From Paenibacillus wynnii (lineage in GTDB: Bacteria > Bacillota > Bacilli > Paenibacillales > Paenibacillaceae): 64,000 nucleotides of DNA. The position numbers and the translations under genes were made by a program. Positions 34,309 to 43,237 of this stretch are shown piece after piece. Each line of letters opens with the position of its first letter. The first letter of the stretch is position 1. Below the pieces are notes generated by a model. It ran no database searches and had not been told where the DNA came from. It was given only the letters and a program-made list of their open reading frames with translations. Where the stretch lies: positions 1 to 64,000 of the forward strand of contig NZ_JAUSTK010000018.1 in the NCBI RefSeq assembly GCF_030812855.1, in the 5' to 3' direction.

Positions 34309-35277
34309 TTACGGCAAATATGAGCGAAGCACCGTAGATTGCCCTTCGAGTGCGTATTCGCCCAGATTAGCAGGCAGCAGATAACATTCACCTGCTGAGT
34401 AAGGCTGAGAACCGCCATCCCAATTCAAGAACCCGCTGCCTTCACATACCACTAGAATGCTGAAGCTATCAGGAGCAGAAGATAAATTCCATTCTCCGTT
34501 CACAAGTCCCTTTTCCACGATAAAATAAGGAGAAGCCGCAAGCTGCAGCCATTCACCAGGCACTACGCCGTCTGTCTTCATGGATGTAGCGCCTGCACCT
34601 TCGTAAGCTGTGACGTTGAGCGAATCCTCTACATGGAGTTCACGCGGCTTGCCGTCAAGACCCGGCCGGTCATAATCGTAAATACGGTATGTAGTATCCG
34701 AGTTCTGTTGAATTTCTGCTACAACGACACCGGCACAAAGGGCGTGAACTGTACCGGCCGGGATGTAGAATGAGTCTCCTGCGGATACAGATACCTCTTG
34801 AAGGGTATCCATTACGGTACCGTTTTCCAGTGCGGCCCGCAGTGTCTCACGGTCTACACCTTCCTTCAGACCGTAAATAATTTTGGCATCCGGTTTGGCA
34901 TCAAGTACGTACCACATTTCAGTTTTACCCAGTTCACCCTTAGGCAATCCTTCATAATCATCTGTAGGGTGTACTTGAATGGATAGGTTGTCATTGCAAT
35001 CCAGAAGTTTGATCAGCAGTGGAAATCTTCCGCCGGTGTCCGAACTCCCTTTGCTGCCGAACCATTCAGGTCCATATTGCTCGCGGATTTCATCGAGTCC
35101 AAGACCCGCCAAATCTCCATTTACAACGGAAGAAACTCCGTTCGGATGATCTGCAATGGACCAGCCTTCTCCAATATGGCCTTCTGGCAGGTCAAAGCCG
35201 AATCTTTCCAGCGCACGGCCTCCCCATACGCGTTCTTTAAACTCCGGTTGAAACTTTAATGGATAAGGTTGTGTCAT
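34309..35277 (-). CDS. manA: Mannose-6-phosphate isomerase, class I
   Basis: 322 residues of the short Gram-positive type I phosphomannose isomerase. The cupin metal site is visible: SIQVHPTDDYEG (Gln and His), KTEMWYVLDAKPDAKIIYG (Glu), and IPAGTVHALCAGV (His). It interconverts mannose-6-phosphate and fructose-6-phosphate, linking mannose use and GDP-mannose supply to glycolysis. AGGAAG precedes the ATG at 35277. Upstream (35278-35626) there is no gene, only a repeat copy. Confidence 0.92.
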   Translation of the reverse strand: MTQPYPLKFQPEFKERVWGGRALERFGFDLPEGHIGEGWSIADHPNGVSSVVNGDLAGLGLDEIREQYGPEWFGSKGSSDTGGRFPLLIKLLDCNDNLSIQVHPTDDYEGLPKGELGKTEMWYVLDAKPDAKIIYGLKEGVDRETLRAALENGTVMDTLQEVSVSAGDSFYIPAGTVHALCAGVVVAEIQQNSDTTYRIYDYDRPGLDGKPRELHVEDSLNVTAYEGAGATSMKTDGVVPGEWLQLAASPYFIVEKGLVNGEWNLSSAPDSFSILVVCEGSGFLNWDGGSQPYSAGECYLLPANLGEYALEGQSTVLRSYLP

Positions 35278-35435
35278 GATTACATCTTCCTTTCGAATTT
35301 AAGATTCAAAGATATTCTAGCTTTTCCCTATCTATATAAGATGAACTTAAGATATTAACTTAAGGCTCAGGCGTAACTACAGTGAAGATTTGGACTTTCG
35401 GCCGCTGTTGTCGTAAGACTTTCTTTGATTAACCC

Positions 35436-35530
35436 GCTTTTAGCGGTTGAAATCCGGATACAGCTTATGCTTTCGAAGCGAGCTTTCCTACGGAAAGCTT
35501 TCGGGCGGTCGCTACCGCTCCTACAGTTCC
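35436..35530 (-). repeat. Interspersed palindromic repeat family, copy B
   Basis: Read on the minus strand this contains GCGACCGCCCGAAAGC, a GCTTTCC/GGAAAGC inverted pair, then TCGCTTCGAAAGCATAAGCT and ATCCGGATTTCAACCGCTA. It aligns along its length with copy A at 2653-2760. The surrounding gap 35278-35626 shows nothing else. Confidence 0.8.
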
Positions 35531-35626
35531 AAATTTCTCTTTCGTTACTTTTCGCTTTTTGTTATTTTCTTTTGTTCAGTTTATCTAGTCATTATAAAGA
35601 AGTAAACTCAGCTGAGTCATGAGTGT

Positions 35627-36223
35627 TCAACTCTTTTTTTTCTCTAATGCAATCACATAGGGAGAGGAGGAGCGCTGCAGTTGACAATAAATAATACTTT
35701 GGGCTACATATGTTGGAACTTCAGCTGCCCAAGATTCTACCGCAGCAGCTTCAAGATCACCGCCTTCATGGCCGGGGTAGAGCACTGCAGTAACAATCCC
35801 ACCCGGACGTAGCAACTGAAGAGACGCTTCAAGCGCCGCAATGGAGCTGTCTGTTTGGGTAATAATGCTCTTATCGGCTTCTCCAGAAGGAAGATAGCCC
35901 AGATTGAACATAACAGCTCCCACTGTTCCGCGCCAGGTTGGTGGAACACTTTCGGCCATAGCAGCGTGACTCTCCAGCAGCAGTGTTACGGGAGCGATAC
36001 CTCCACTTGATTCAACAACCGCCTGCTGCAGTCTATCCCTGGCAAGGTCTAACGCGGCAGATTGAATGTCGAAACCGTACACCTCACCGCGTGGACCCAG
36101 GGCCTTAGCTAGAAAAAGTGTATCAGCACCAGTCCCCACTGTAGCGTCTATAGCCCGATCACCCGGTGCCAACCGTTCAGTGATTAATTTATGGGCAAAA
36201 CTGAGAACGGACATAAAGCCCAT
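35627..36223 (-). CDS. mnmM: tRNA mnm5s2U methyltransferase MnmM (formerly YtqB)
   Basis: 198 residues from the ATG at 36223 (GGAGG nine bases upstream). A class I methyltransferase starting LSFAHKLITERLAPGDRAID, with motif I ATVGTGADTLFLAKALG and GFDIQ at strand 2. NLGYLPSGEADKSIITQ carries the N-L-G-Y-L-P-x-G-D/E-like signature of the YtqB family. In B. subtilis this enzyme methylates the aminomethyl group of the tRNA wobble uridine; I transfer the role by family. Its start overlaps the stop of the YtqA-like gene by one base (TGATG), the same gene pair as ytqA-ytqB in Bacillus. Confidence 0.85.
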   Translation of the reverse strand: MGFMSVLSFAHKLITERLAPGDRAIDATVGTGADTLFLAKALGPRGEVYGFDIQSAALDLARDRLQQAVVESSGGIAPVTLLLESHAAMAESVPPTWRGTVGAVMFNLGYLPSGEADKSIITQTDSSIAALEASLQLLRPGGIVTAVLYPGHEGGDLEAAAVESWAAEVPTYVAQSIIYCQLQRSSSPYVIALEKKKS

Positions 36224-37179
36224 CAGTTTTTCCTCCAATACTTACCCTGCCAACTGTCCCGTGCTTTCAATTCATCATCGATGGCATTCAGAACTTCCCA
36301 TTTCTTCAGGCTCCACATAGGTCCGATAAGCAAATCTCTCGGAGCATCCCCGGTGAGGCGGTGTACAATCATTTCGGGTGGAAGCAGTTCCAGAGAATCT
36401 ACGATTAACTTCACATACTCGTCCTTTTCCAGAAAGCGCAGGAGTCCGGCTTCGTACTGCTTCACCATCGGTGTTTTACGCATTAGATGAAGGAGGTGAA
36501 TCTTGATGCCTTGGACATCCATACCGGCTACAGCGGATACGGTATCAAGCATCATTTCGTGCGTTTCCTGCGGCAAACCATGAATGATATGAGTACATAC
36601 CCGAATGTTATGGCGACGAAGCTTCTGAACGGCTTCCTCATAACAGGCTGTATCATGTGCACGGTTGATGAGCTCGGAAGTGGAGTTGTGGATCGTCTGA
36701 AGACCCATCTCTATCCATAGATAGGTACGTTGATTTAATTCCGCCAAGTATTCTACGACATCATCAGGTAGGCAATCTGGGCGTGTGGCGATAGATAAAC
36801 CTACTACTCCGGGCTGCTGCAAAATAATTTCGAAATATTCCCTCAGTTCCTCTACGGGAGCATAGGTGTTGGTATATGCTTGGAAATATCCAATGTATTG
36901 TGCATTTGGCCATTTAATATGCTGTCTGTCACGCACATTGTTGAACTGGGTAACGAGGTCATCCCGACGACTTCCGGCGAAATCTCCTGAACCGCGCGCA
37001 CTGCAAAAGGTACATCCGCCCTTTGCAACAGAGCCATCGCGATTCGGACAGGTAAAGCCGGCATCGAGCATAACCTTAAATACTTTGTTGTTAAATTGTT
37101 CATGCATTTCGTAATTCCAGGTATGAAATCGTTTATCTCCCCACAGCGGGGATACGGTAGTTTGTTGAAGGTTAGACAT
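36223..37179 (-). CDS. ytqA: TIGR01212-type radical SAM protein (YtqA-like)
   Basis: 318 residues from the ATG at 37179, chosen for the AAAGGAG upstream; a longer frame to 37209 has no SD. The iron-sulfur motif is spread as CPNRDGSVAKGGCTFCS, the form typical of this family. A radical SAM barrel (VVGLSIATRPDCLPDDVVEY, EMGLQTIHN) and a MiaB/NifB-like end follow. Function is unknown; conserved pairing with mnmM suggests a link to tRNA modification (inference). It is translationally coupled to mnmM. Confidence 0.85.
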   Translation of the reverse strand: MSNLQQTTVSPLWGDKRFHTWNYEMHEQFNNKVFKVMLDAGFTCPNRDGSVAKGGCTFCSARGSGDFAGSRRDDLVTQFNNVRDRQHIKWPNAQYIGYFQAYTNTYAPVEELREYFEIILQQPGVVGLSIATRPDCLPDDVVEYLAELNQRTYLWIEMGLQTIHNSTSELINRAHDTACYEEAVQKLRRHNIRVCTHIIHGLPQETHEMMLDTVSAVAGMDVQGIKIHLLHLMRKTPMVKQYEAGLLRFLEKDEYVKLIVDSLELLPPEMIVHRLTGDAPRDLLIGPMWSLKKWEVLNAIDDELKARDSWQGKYWRKN

Positions 37180-37420
37180 GGGTTGCTCCTTTAGTTTTAG
37201 ATAATCCAATCTATTGTATCAAAAATAAGCGCTGAAAGTAACATTTCCACCCTAAATTACACTGAAAATAGGCCCCAAAATATGTATTGTTTTCTTGTAA
37301 ATGCTTACATACTATGTTATATTTAACTTGTAAAAACAGTTGATGCTGCTCAATAAATTCATTATAGGATTCATATTTACGTGTCGTCCGGTCCATAATA
37401 ATAACCGAGAGGTGATAACG

Positions 37421-37597
37421 ATGAATTCTCAAACGGTATATGCAGAAGGTTCTGTTGATGTACGGTTGACTCCAGATGAAGCCCTGGCGCTTACAGGTGT
37501 AGAATTTAACGGCAACCCTAAGATCAAGTCAGAAGCACAGCGTAAAATTCGCAACGCGTTCGAAAAGACATTTGACTTTAACTCGGACGCAAAATAG
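37421..37597 (+). CDS. Small hypothetical protein (58 residues)
   Basis: 58 residues from the ATG at 37421 preceded by GAGAGGTGA; a longer frame from 37340 lacks an SD. It is soluble and mixed-charge: VDVRLTPDEALALTGVEFNG then KIKSEAQRKIRNAFEK. I do not recognise the family. It is not an alpha/beta-type small acid-soluble spore protein. A terminator follows, so it is probably a monocistronic gene. Confidence 0.65.
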   Translation: MNSQTVYAEGSVDVRLTPDEALALTGVEFNGNPKIKSEAQRKIRNAFEKTFDFNSDAK

Positions 37598-37649
37598 TGG
37601 ACTGACAACCTGAAAATGAAACGGACCCTAATTCCAAATACAACAACGT

Positions 37650-37700
37650 AAGGAATTTTCTGACTCCTCGCTTTGAGCGGGCCAGAGAATTCCTTTTTCT
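37650..37700 (+). terminator. Terminator after the 58-residue gene
   Basis: AAGGAATTTTCTG pairs with CAGAGAATTCCTT around an inner GCTTTGAGCGGGC stretch, followed by a T-run. Confidence 0.75.
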
Positions 37701-37790
37701 TTTTTTACGTTATTGCTTTACTTTTGGGAGTAAGTTCGGCACAATATTGCAAGTGATAGTTATAGCCTAAGAGATAGCGGAGGAGTAAGC

Positions 37791-38504
37791 ATGCGTTTAC
37801 GCGGAAGAAAAGGAATACGCGAAAGTCTGGAAGGACAGACCGATCTGGTCATTCTAGACCCTCGTAGTCATAAGGGACAATGGTCGGCTTTATTCGGTAA
37901 TGATCATCCGATTCATGTAGAGTTTGGAATGGGCAAGGGACAGTTTATAAGTCAGATGAGCTTCAAATATCCCGACATTAACTTTATCGGTGTGGATATG
38001 TATGACGAATTGGTGCGTCGTGCCGGTGAGAAAGCAAGAGCGGTATGGGAACCTGCGGGACATGAGACACCCCCGAATCTTAAGTTGGCGCTTGCTAACA
38101 TTAATTATGCGGAAGAAGTATTTGAGCCGGGAGAATTGGAGCGGATTTACCTTAATTTTAGCGATCCATGGCCAAAGGGAAAACACGCCCGACGCCGTCT
38201 GACACATCCGCGGTTTCTCGACAAATACCGCGGATTGCTCGGGCCGCTCGGTGAGATTCATCTAAAGACGGATTCGCGCAGTCTTTTTGAGTTTTCTTTA
38301 AATGCTTTTGCTGATTTCGGACTTCAGATGAAAAACATCTCATTAGATCTGCATGCAGATGGTATTAATGAGGAGCATGTAATGACTGAATATGAGACTA
38401 AATTCACAGGACGCGGCGTTAACATTCACCGTTGTGAAGCGATTGTTGGAGCGGAAGCGATGGAACGGTACCAAGCAATACGTATGGAGAAATACAGACT
38501 TTAA
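37791..38504 (+). CDS. trmB: tRNA (guanine-N7-)-methyltransferase
   Basis: 237 residues. The TrmB order is clear: MRLRGRKGIRESLEGQ at the start, VEFGMGKGQFISQMSFKYPD (SAM site), GVDMYDELVRRAGEKAR, and YLNFSDPWPKGKHARRRLTH, the diagnostic N-F-x-D-P-W-P-K-x-RH block. It forms m7G46 in the tRNA variable loop. GGAGGAG precedes the ATG at 37791. It is a lone gene ending at a shared terminator. Confidence 0.93.
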   Translation: MRLRGRKGIRESLEGQTDLVILDPRSHKGQWSALFGNDHPIHVEFGMGKGQFISQMSFKYPDINFIGVDMYDELVRRAGEKARAVWEPAGHETPPNLKLALANINYAEEVFEPGELERIYLNFSDPWPKGKHARRRLTHPRFLDKYRGLLGPLGEIHLKTDSRSLFEFSLNAFADFGLQMKNISLDLHADGINEEHVMTEYETKFTGRGVNIHRCEAIVGAEAMERYQAIRMEKYRL

Positions 38505-38518
38505 AGTAAAAGCCATAC

Positions 38519-38563
38519 AAAAAAGCAAGGGGCTCCTTAGCAAATAAGGGCCCTTGCTTTTTG
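38519..38563. terminator. Bidirectional terminator between trmB and the PAP2 gene
   Basis: AAAAAGCAAGGGGC and GCCCTTGCTTTTT form the stem. It lies between convergent genes and has T-runs on both strands. Confidence 0.8.
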
Positions 38564-38639
38564 TTGAATATCGTTAATCGGTATTGACGTATAAAACAGC
38601 CTAAGTAAGGCAAGCGTGTTAAGATATTAAATTGTTTCT

Positions 38640-39167
38640 TTAGACCCATAGAGCAATGGTACTAAAGGCGATTGTAGTACCAATAGCCGCACCCACAATG
38701 ACATCCGAGGGGTAATGAAGCCCTAGATATATACGGGAAAAGCCGATAATGCAAGATAGCGGCAGCAGAATGATTGTAAGAACCGGCATTAACACCATAT
38801 AAGGAACTAAAAAAGCAAATATGGCGGTTGTATGGCCTGAAGGAAATGAATGATCCTTAAGTGGATTATGGAAAGTATTAGTACCGGGAAGCGCAAGGTA
38901 AGGACGGATACGCGGATACATCCTCTTCACAATCTGTACAGGTATGTGGCTGATAGCGAGCGCAGTAAAAGCTTGAATTGCGGTTGTCTTCCAAGGCTCC
39001 GGGGCAAAGGCCCATACCATAATGTTGATTAAGATGGTACTAGTAGCACCGGCCAAATGAGTTAAATAAAATAACCAGAAGTTTAGATAACGGTTGTGTA
39101 AACGCCCGTTTATCCATTGGAAGAGATGTCGCTCCCAGGAGTGTAATTTCATCAATAAATGTCTCAT
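38640..39167 (-). CDS. PAP2-family membrane phosphatase
   Basis: 175 residues with about five predicted membrane helices. All three PAP2 motifs are present: KRMYPRIRP (C1), PSGHT (C2) and SRIYLGLHYPSD (C3, catalytic His). The family removes phosphate from lipid phosphates such as undecaprenyl pyrophosphate or phosphatidate on the outer face of the membrane. Substrate cannot be chosen from sequence. It is a lone minus-strand gene. Confidence 0.88.
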   Translation of the reverse strand: MRHLLMKLHSWERHLFQWINGRLHNRYLNFWLFYLTHLAGATSTILINIMVWAFAPEPWKTTAIQAFTALAISHIPVQIVKRMYPRIRPYLALPGTNTFHNPLKDHSFPSGHTTAIFAFLVPYMVLMPVLTIILLPLSCIIGFSRIYLGLHYPSDVIVGAAIGTTIAFSTIALWV

Positions 39168-39574
39168 AGCTGATCCCTCCGCTAGTCCGGCCGCCAGTAT
39201 TAGGCGTTAATGTGGCTATCCGTTCTTTAGCATGAAGCTGTCTTTATCATACTTTTTTCAGATACCCTATTTCAAGAAAAAGCTCAGCTTTGCACGAAAA
39301 TTGACAGTTTTGACTTCGAACACACTTACGCATTACAATGATTCAAGCGGCCCGAACGCGTTTAAAAGGTAACAGAGAAAACTGGGAACTTTCGGAAGGC
39401 TGAATCGAAAGAAGAACAGATGCGCGATATAAATATAAATACGGGAAAACGCTAAGGTTAACAAAAGGTTCAAGGATCTGCTTTTCAAGAATGCAACAAA
39501 AGGGTCAGACGTTACGTTCAAACAGACAGAGAGAAAAAGAAACAATAGAGTAAAAAAGGGGGCATCAAGAGGTC
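39168..39574. other. 407-bp gap without recognised features
   Basis: Between divergent PAP2 and GT2 genes. It is purine-rich on the plus strand near the GT2 start. No repeat of the other families, convincing hairpin or small gene was seen; a promoter for the GT2 gene must lie here but no clear -35/-10 pair stands out. Confidence 0.5.
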
Positions 39575-40813
39575 ATGACAGATGCATTGTTTGTATCGCT
39601 CCAAGTGATCTTGGCGGCAATTGCGCTTTACCAATTTACATTCTCGATATTCGGATTGCACAAGAAGAAGAATAAGGTGAGATTCGCGCCCGAGAAGTCG
39701 TTTGCGGTGCTCGTAGCAGCGCACAATGAAGAACAAGTTGTTGGAGCATTAATGGAGAACATGAAACAACTCAATTATCCCAAAGAATTGTATGATGTAT
39801 TTGTGATTTGTGATAATTGTACAGACGGCACAGCCCGAATTGTAAAAGAACATGGCATGAACGCTTGTGTCCGTACCAATCCGAACCAAAGAGGTAAAGG
39901 ATTCGCCATCGAGTGGATGCTTAAAGAATTATGGAGCATGCCTCGTGAGTACGATGCAATTGTAATGTTTGACGCCGACAATCTTGCACATACTGAATTT
40001 CTTTTGGAGATGAATAATGATCTCTGTTCAGGTGCTCGGGTTATTCAAGGATACATTGATACGAAGAATCCGGAGGATTCCTGGATTACTGCAGCCTATG
40101 GGGTTTCGTATTGGTATATCAACCGCTTGTGGCAGCTTTCCCGTCATAATTTGAATATGGCGAACTTCCTGGGCGGAACCGGAATGTGCTTCGAGACTAA
40201 TCTCTTGAAGGAAATAGGCTGGGGTGCAACGAGCCTTGTAGAGGACTTAGAATTCACGATGCGAAGTGCATCGAAGGGTGTCTATCCAAAATTCAATTAT
40301 GATGCAAAGGTGTTTGACGAAAAGCCGTTAACGTTCAAGGCGTCTTCCAGACAGCGGCTTCGCTGGATGCAGGGGCATTTTACGGTGGCACGACGTTATT
40401 TCTTCCCTTTGTTATGGCAGAGTATTAAAGAGCGGAGCCTTACGAAGTTTGATTTGGCTATCTATGGCGCGAATGTCTATATTGTGCTGCTAACCTTCCT
40501 GATGACCGCGGTAATGTTCGTTGATATTTCGTTCTTTGATGGACCTAATATTGCGAATATATATGGTCATTTGCCATTATGGCTTAGCTATGCAGCTGTT
40601 GTTGCTAACTTGTTCACCTTCTTCATTGCTATGATTCTTGAGAAGGTCAAGTTCAAGAAGGTCTATGCGTATTTGCTGCTCTTCCCGATCTACCTAATCT
40701 CCTGGTATCCCATTACGTTCTACGCGTTCTTCACTCAGAATAACAAACAATGGAGCCATACCAAGCATACTCGCGTGGTACGATTAGAAGAAGTGCAGAG
40801 CAAGCAGGTTTAA
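39575..40813 (+). CDS. Membrane glycosyltransferase, GT2 family
   Basis: 412 residues. One N-terminal membrane helix (about 5-25) precedes the GT-A domain: VLVAAHNEEQVVGALM, ICDNCTDGT, RGKGFAIEWML, the DxD motif FDADN, acceptor-site LVEDLEFT, and QRLRWMQG (the processive-type QxxRW). Three or four C-terminal membrane helices follow (VYIVLLTFLMTAVMFVDI onward). This plan matches polysaccharide or glycolipid synthases such as the hyaluronan/poly-GlcNAc type. The product is unknown. GGTC lies next to the ATG and the nearest good purine run (AAAAAAGGGGG) is about 14 bases upstream, an unusual spacing. Confidence 0.87.
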   Translation: MTDALFVSLQVILAAIALYQFTFSIFGLHKKKNKVRFAPEKSFAVLVAAHNEEQVVGALMENMKQLNYPKELYDVFVICDNCTDGTARIVKEHGMNACVRTNPNQRGKGFAIEWMLKELWSMPREYDAIVMFDADNLAHTEFLLEMNNDLCSGARVIQGYIDTKNPEDSWITAAYGVSYWYINRLWQLSRHNLNMANFLGGTGMCFETNLLKEIGWGATSLVEDLEFTMRSASKGVYPKFNYDAKVFDEKPLTFKASSRQRLRWMQGHFTVARRYFFPLLWQSIKERSLTKFDLAIYGANVYIVLLTFLMTAVMFVDISFFDGPNIANIYGHLPLWLSYAAVVANLFTFFIAMILEKVKFKKVYAYLLLFPIYLISWYPITFYAFFTQNNKQWSHTKHTRVVRLEEVQSKQV

Positions 40814-40852
40814 GGACATGAATACTATTTTCAAAAAAATATTTAATAATTG

Positions 40853-40882
40853 TTGACATCCCTTTGGGGAATGTTGTATATT
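40853..40882 (+). promoter_or_regulatory. SigA-type promoter of the infC operon
   Basis: TTGACA (40853-40858) and TATATT (40877-40882) with 18-bp spacing. The start site would be near 40889, giving a 225-nt leader. Confidence 0.7.
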
Positions 40883-40888
40883 ATTCAA

Positions 40889-41048
40889 GTATGAAAAACA
40901 TAGAGATTGCAAGAAGAAGCACCGGCTTCTCACCTGACTGGCTCTTTTGCCGGCTGGTTTTGATCTCAATGATTTATGGATGTTATAATTCATGAACGTT
41001 GATCAAACAGGGATGTCGGGCGTTAGCCGGCATCCCTTTTTAGTTTTT
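40889..41048 (+). promoter_or_regulatory. L20-type leader with terminator, upstream of infC
   Basis: The leader contains GCAAGAAGAAGCACCGGC, a GCCGGCTGG partner segment, and ends in an intrinsic terminator (AGGGATGTCGG...CCGGCATCCCT, 41009-41036, then T-rich). In Bacillus, ribosomal protein L20 binds such a leader and promotes termination, giving feedback control of infC-rpmI-rplT. Gene order and position match exactly; the L20-binding fold is inferred. Confidence 0.75.
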
Positions 41049-41113
41049 TGGGATCACCGCAATCAAAATGTACAATGAGTAAATGGTTAAGTAGATTCCG
41101 GAGGTGGAGAGTT

Positions 41114-41626
41114 ATCAGTAAGGAACATATGATCAATGATGAAATTCGGGCCAAAGAGGTTCGGTTGGTTGGTGCAGAAGGGGAACAAATCGGAATCACA
41201 CCGATCCGCGAGGCGTTGCAGATGGCGATTGATCTTAATCTTGATTTAGTCAACGTAGCACCACAGGCGAAACCGCCGGTATGCCGCATCATGGATTACG
41301 GCAAGTTCCGTTATGAAACGCAGAAGAAAGAAAAGGAAGCTCGGAAGAACCAGAAGATCGTTGACATTAAGGAAGTCTGGTTCCGTGCTAACATTGAGGA
41401 ACATGATTATCAGACTAAATTCCGCAATGTTCTCAAGTTTCTGGGTGAAGGCGATAAAGTGAAGTGCTCCGTACGTTTCCGCGGACGTGAGATTACACAT
41501 GCGAGTATCGGCCAGAAGATTTTGGAGCGTGTAAAGAATGAAGTTGCCGATATAACTGTTGTTGAGCGCCAGCCTAAGCTGGAAGGTCGCAGCATGATTA
41601 TGATTTTGGCTCCTAAACAACAATAA
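41114..41626 (+). CDS. infC: Translation initiation factor IF-3, probable AUC start
   Basis: 170 residues if it starts at ATC (41114). The family N-terminus (ISKEHMINDEIRAKEVRLVG) begins at that codon, and GGAGGTGG (41100-41107) is six bases upstream. The only upstream ATG in frame (41048) would add 22 unrelated residues (MGSPQSKCTMSKWLSRFRRW) and lacks an SD. IF-3 is known to start with AUU or other rare codons and to reject them, giving self-control, so AUC fits. Later motifs are PPVCRIMDYGKFRYE, the linker, and the C-terminal domain (VKCSVRFRGREITH). IF-3 binds 30S and checks start codons. It is first in the operon with rpmI and rplT. Confidence 0.92.
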   Translation: MSKEHMINDEIRAKEVRLVGAEGEQIGITPIREALQMAIDLNLDLVNVAPQAKPPVCRIMDYGKFRYETQKKEKEARKNQKIVDIKEVWFRANIEEHDYQTKFRNVLKFLGEGDKVKCSVRFRGREITHASIGQKILERVKNEVADITVVERQPKLEGRSMIMILAPKQQ

Positions 41627-41685
41627 TTGGAGTCACTTGCGATGCAAAATGACGCCGCATAATATTCAAGGAGGAAACAAACACC

Positions 41686-41886
41686 ATGCCTAAAATGAAA
41701 ACACATAGCAGCCTGAAAGGCCGCTTCAAGATTACCGGAACTGGCAAAGTAACACGTTACAAAGCTCACAAGAACCACTTGCTGTCCCACAAATCGAAAC
41801 GCGCTAAGCGTGTTCTGAATGGTAATCCAGTAATGGCCCCTGGGGATGTAAGACGTTTGAGACAAGGTCTAGCTAACTTGAAATAG
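41686..41886 (+). CDS. rpmI: Ribosomal protein bL35
   Basis: 66 residues, very basic: MPKMKTHSSLKGRFKITGTG, then HLLSHKSKRAKR and a typical C-terminus (PGDVRRLRQGLANLK). Full family length. GGAGGAA precedes the ATG. It lies between infC and rplT, the conserved order. Confidence 0.97.
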   Translation: MPKMKTHSSLKGRFKITGTGKVTRYKAHKNHLLSHKSKRAKRVLNGNPVMAPGDVRRLRQGLANLK

Positions 41887-41917
41887 TTAATCACACATTT
41901 TTGGGAGGTTTATTAAT

Positions 41918-42277
41918 ATGGCAAGAGTTAAAGGCGGATTTGTAGTTCGTCGTAGACATAAAAAAGTATTGAAGTTGGCAAAGGGTTATTTCGGTTCAAA
42001 GCACCGCATTTTTAAAACTGCTAAAGAGCAAGTAATGAAATCGATGGTTTACGCTTACCGTGACCGTCGTCAAACAAAACGTAACTTCCGCAGACTGTGG
42101 ATCGTTCGTATCAATGCAGCAGCACGTTTGAACGGCTTGTCTTACAGCAAACTTGTATACGGCCTGAAATTGGCTGGAGTAGAAGTTAACCGTAAAATGC
42201 TGGCTGATCTGGCTGTAAATGATCTTAACGCATTCAACTCCCTGGCTGTAGTAGCCAAAGAGAAAATCAACGCGTAA
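41918..42277 (+). CDS. rplT: Ribosomal protein bL20
   Basis: 119 residues: [20 protein letters not shown], then [20 protein letters not shown] and [20 protein letters not shown]. Full length. Besides its role in 50S assembly, L20 is the likely repressor of this operon through the leader at 40889-41048. GGGAGG precedes the ATG, 31 bases after rpmI. Confidence 0.97.
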   Translation: MARVKGGFVVRRRHKKVLKLAKGYFGSKHRIFKTAKEQVMKSMVYAYRDRRQTKRNFRRLWIVRINAAARLNGLSYSKLVYGLKLAGVEVNRKMLADLAVNDLNAFNSLAVVAKEKINA

Positions 42278-42298
42278 GTACAATGATATAATCGAAAA

Positions 42299-42339
42299 GC
42301 ACCGCTATACGGGTAACCCGCAAGCGGTGCTTTTTTTTG
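42299..42339 (+). terminator. Terminator of the infC-rpmI-rplT operon
   Basis: AGCACCGC...GCGGTGCT stem with an inner GGGT/ACCC pair, followed by eight T. Confidence 0.9.
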
Positions 42340-42368
42340 TCGCTAATTTAGTCATTATTGAAATTTAA

Positions 42369-42929
42369 TTACTGTATCGGGCTATTCTGTTCCCAGTATT
42401 TCGAAGTATTCAACTGTGAGGCGAGTTTTTTACTCATGGCCCGTCTTACTTTCCGCAACTCTGCACGTTCTTCGGCCGACTGATTCATAAGCTTTTCTTC
42501 CACAGTTTCCGGGATGATGTTTGGAACTGGCATTGGAATCCCATCTTCACCGACTGCAACAAAGGTGAGGAAGGATGTGGCTGCTACAGCACGTTCCCCT
42601 GTGTATAAATGTTCTGATATGACTTTTACAAACACCTCTATACTGGTGCGTCCAGTCCAGGTTACGAAGGATTCGAAGCAGACTGAGTCTGTAGGTCTGA
42701 TCGGCAGCAGGAAGTCAACGGAGTCCGCTGATGCTGTAACTACATTAGCCCGACAATGGCGCATGGCTGATATGGAGGCTACTTCATCTATGCCGCTCAT
42801 AAGTTTTCCGCCAAAGAGAGTCTTATGGTTATTGACATCATTCGGGAATACACGACCGGTTTTGAACACACGTGATTCACGGCAGTATTTAAATGCGGGA
42901 GTCTCGGATATATCTTTATCTTCCTTCAT
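42369..42929 (-). CDS. Acyl-CoA thioesterase (hotdog fold, YkhA-like)
   Basis: 186 residues with one hotdog domain: NDVNNHKTLFGGKLMSGIDE (the N-x-x-x-T-L-F-G-G-x-L-M-x-x-I-D-E block of BFIT/YkhA thioesterases), then VVTASADSVDFLLPIRPTDS and TSFLTFVAVGEDG. The family hydrolyses medium to long acyl-CoAs in the cytosol. The 40-residue helical end (EERAELRKVRRAM) is usual. Lone minus-strand gene. Confidence 0.9.
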   Translation of the reverse strand: MKEDKDISETPAFKYCRESRVFKTGRVFPNDVNNHKTLFGGKLMSGIDEVASISAMRHCRANVVTASADSVDFLLPIRPTDSVCFESFVTWTGRTSIEVFVKVISEHLYTGERAVAATSFLTFVAVGEDGIPMPVPNIIPETVEEKLMNQSAEERAELRKVRRAMSKKLASQLNTSKYWEQNSPIQ

Positions 42930-43237
42930 TTGATCTAACTTCCTTTCGGGTGCAATTATAAAGATTCATACTAATAGAAAATACATCCTTGTGCAATACT
43001 ATTTTTGTATTGGATGGTTTAAAAAGAACAACGTTTTAGAGATTCCATCACATAGGCTGAAAACTATTATCACATATGGTGTCATAGAAAGCGTTTTCTT
43101 ACACCAATCCTCAAATTATTATTGACCAGAGGTCATTAATTGACTGGATTTTAAGGTTTTTTGCAGTTATAATTTGTACAATGGAATGTCCATGCAAAGA
43201 CAGAAGACATCCAATTTCTTAAGGGGGAACACATTCG
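42930..43237. other. 308-bp divergent regulatory gap before nupN
   Basis: AGAAAGCGTTTTCT (43087-43100) is a near-palindrome that resembles a CcpA cre site. TATAAT at 43168-43173 may be the -10 box of the nup operon, without a good -35 at the right distance (TTGACT at 43140 is 22 bases away). No purine-riboswitch-like structure was recognised. Confidence 0.4.

Noticed and set aside
36191..37114. Plus-strand frames opposite the YtqA-like gene
   Set aside because: They lie antisense to a well-supported radical SAM gene and lack SDs.
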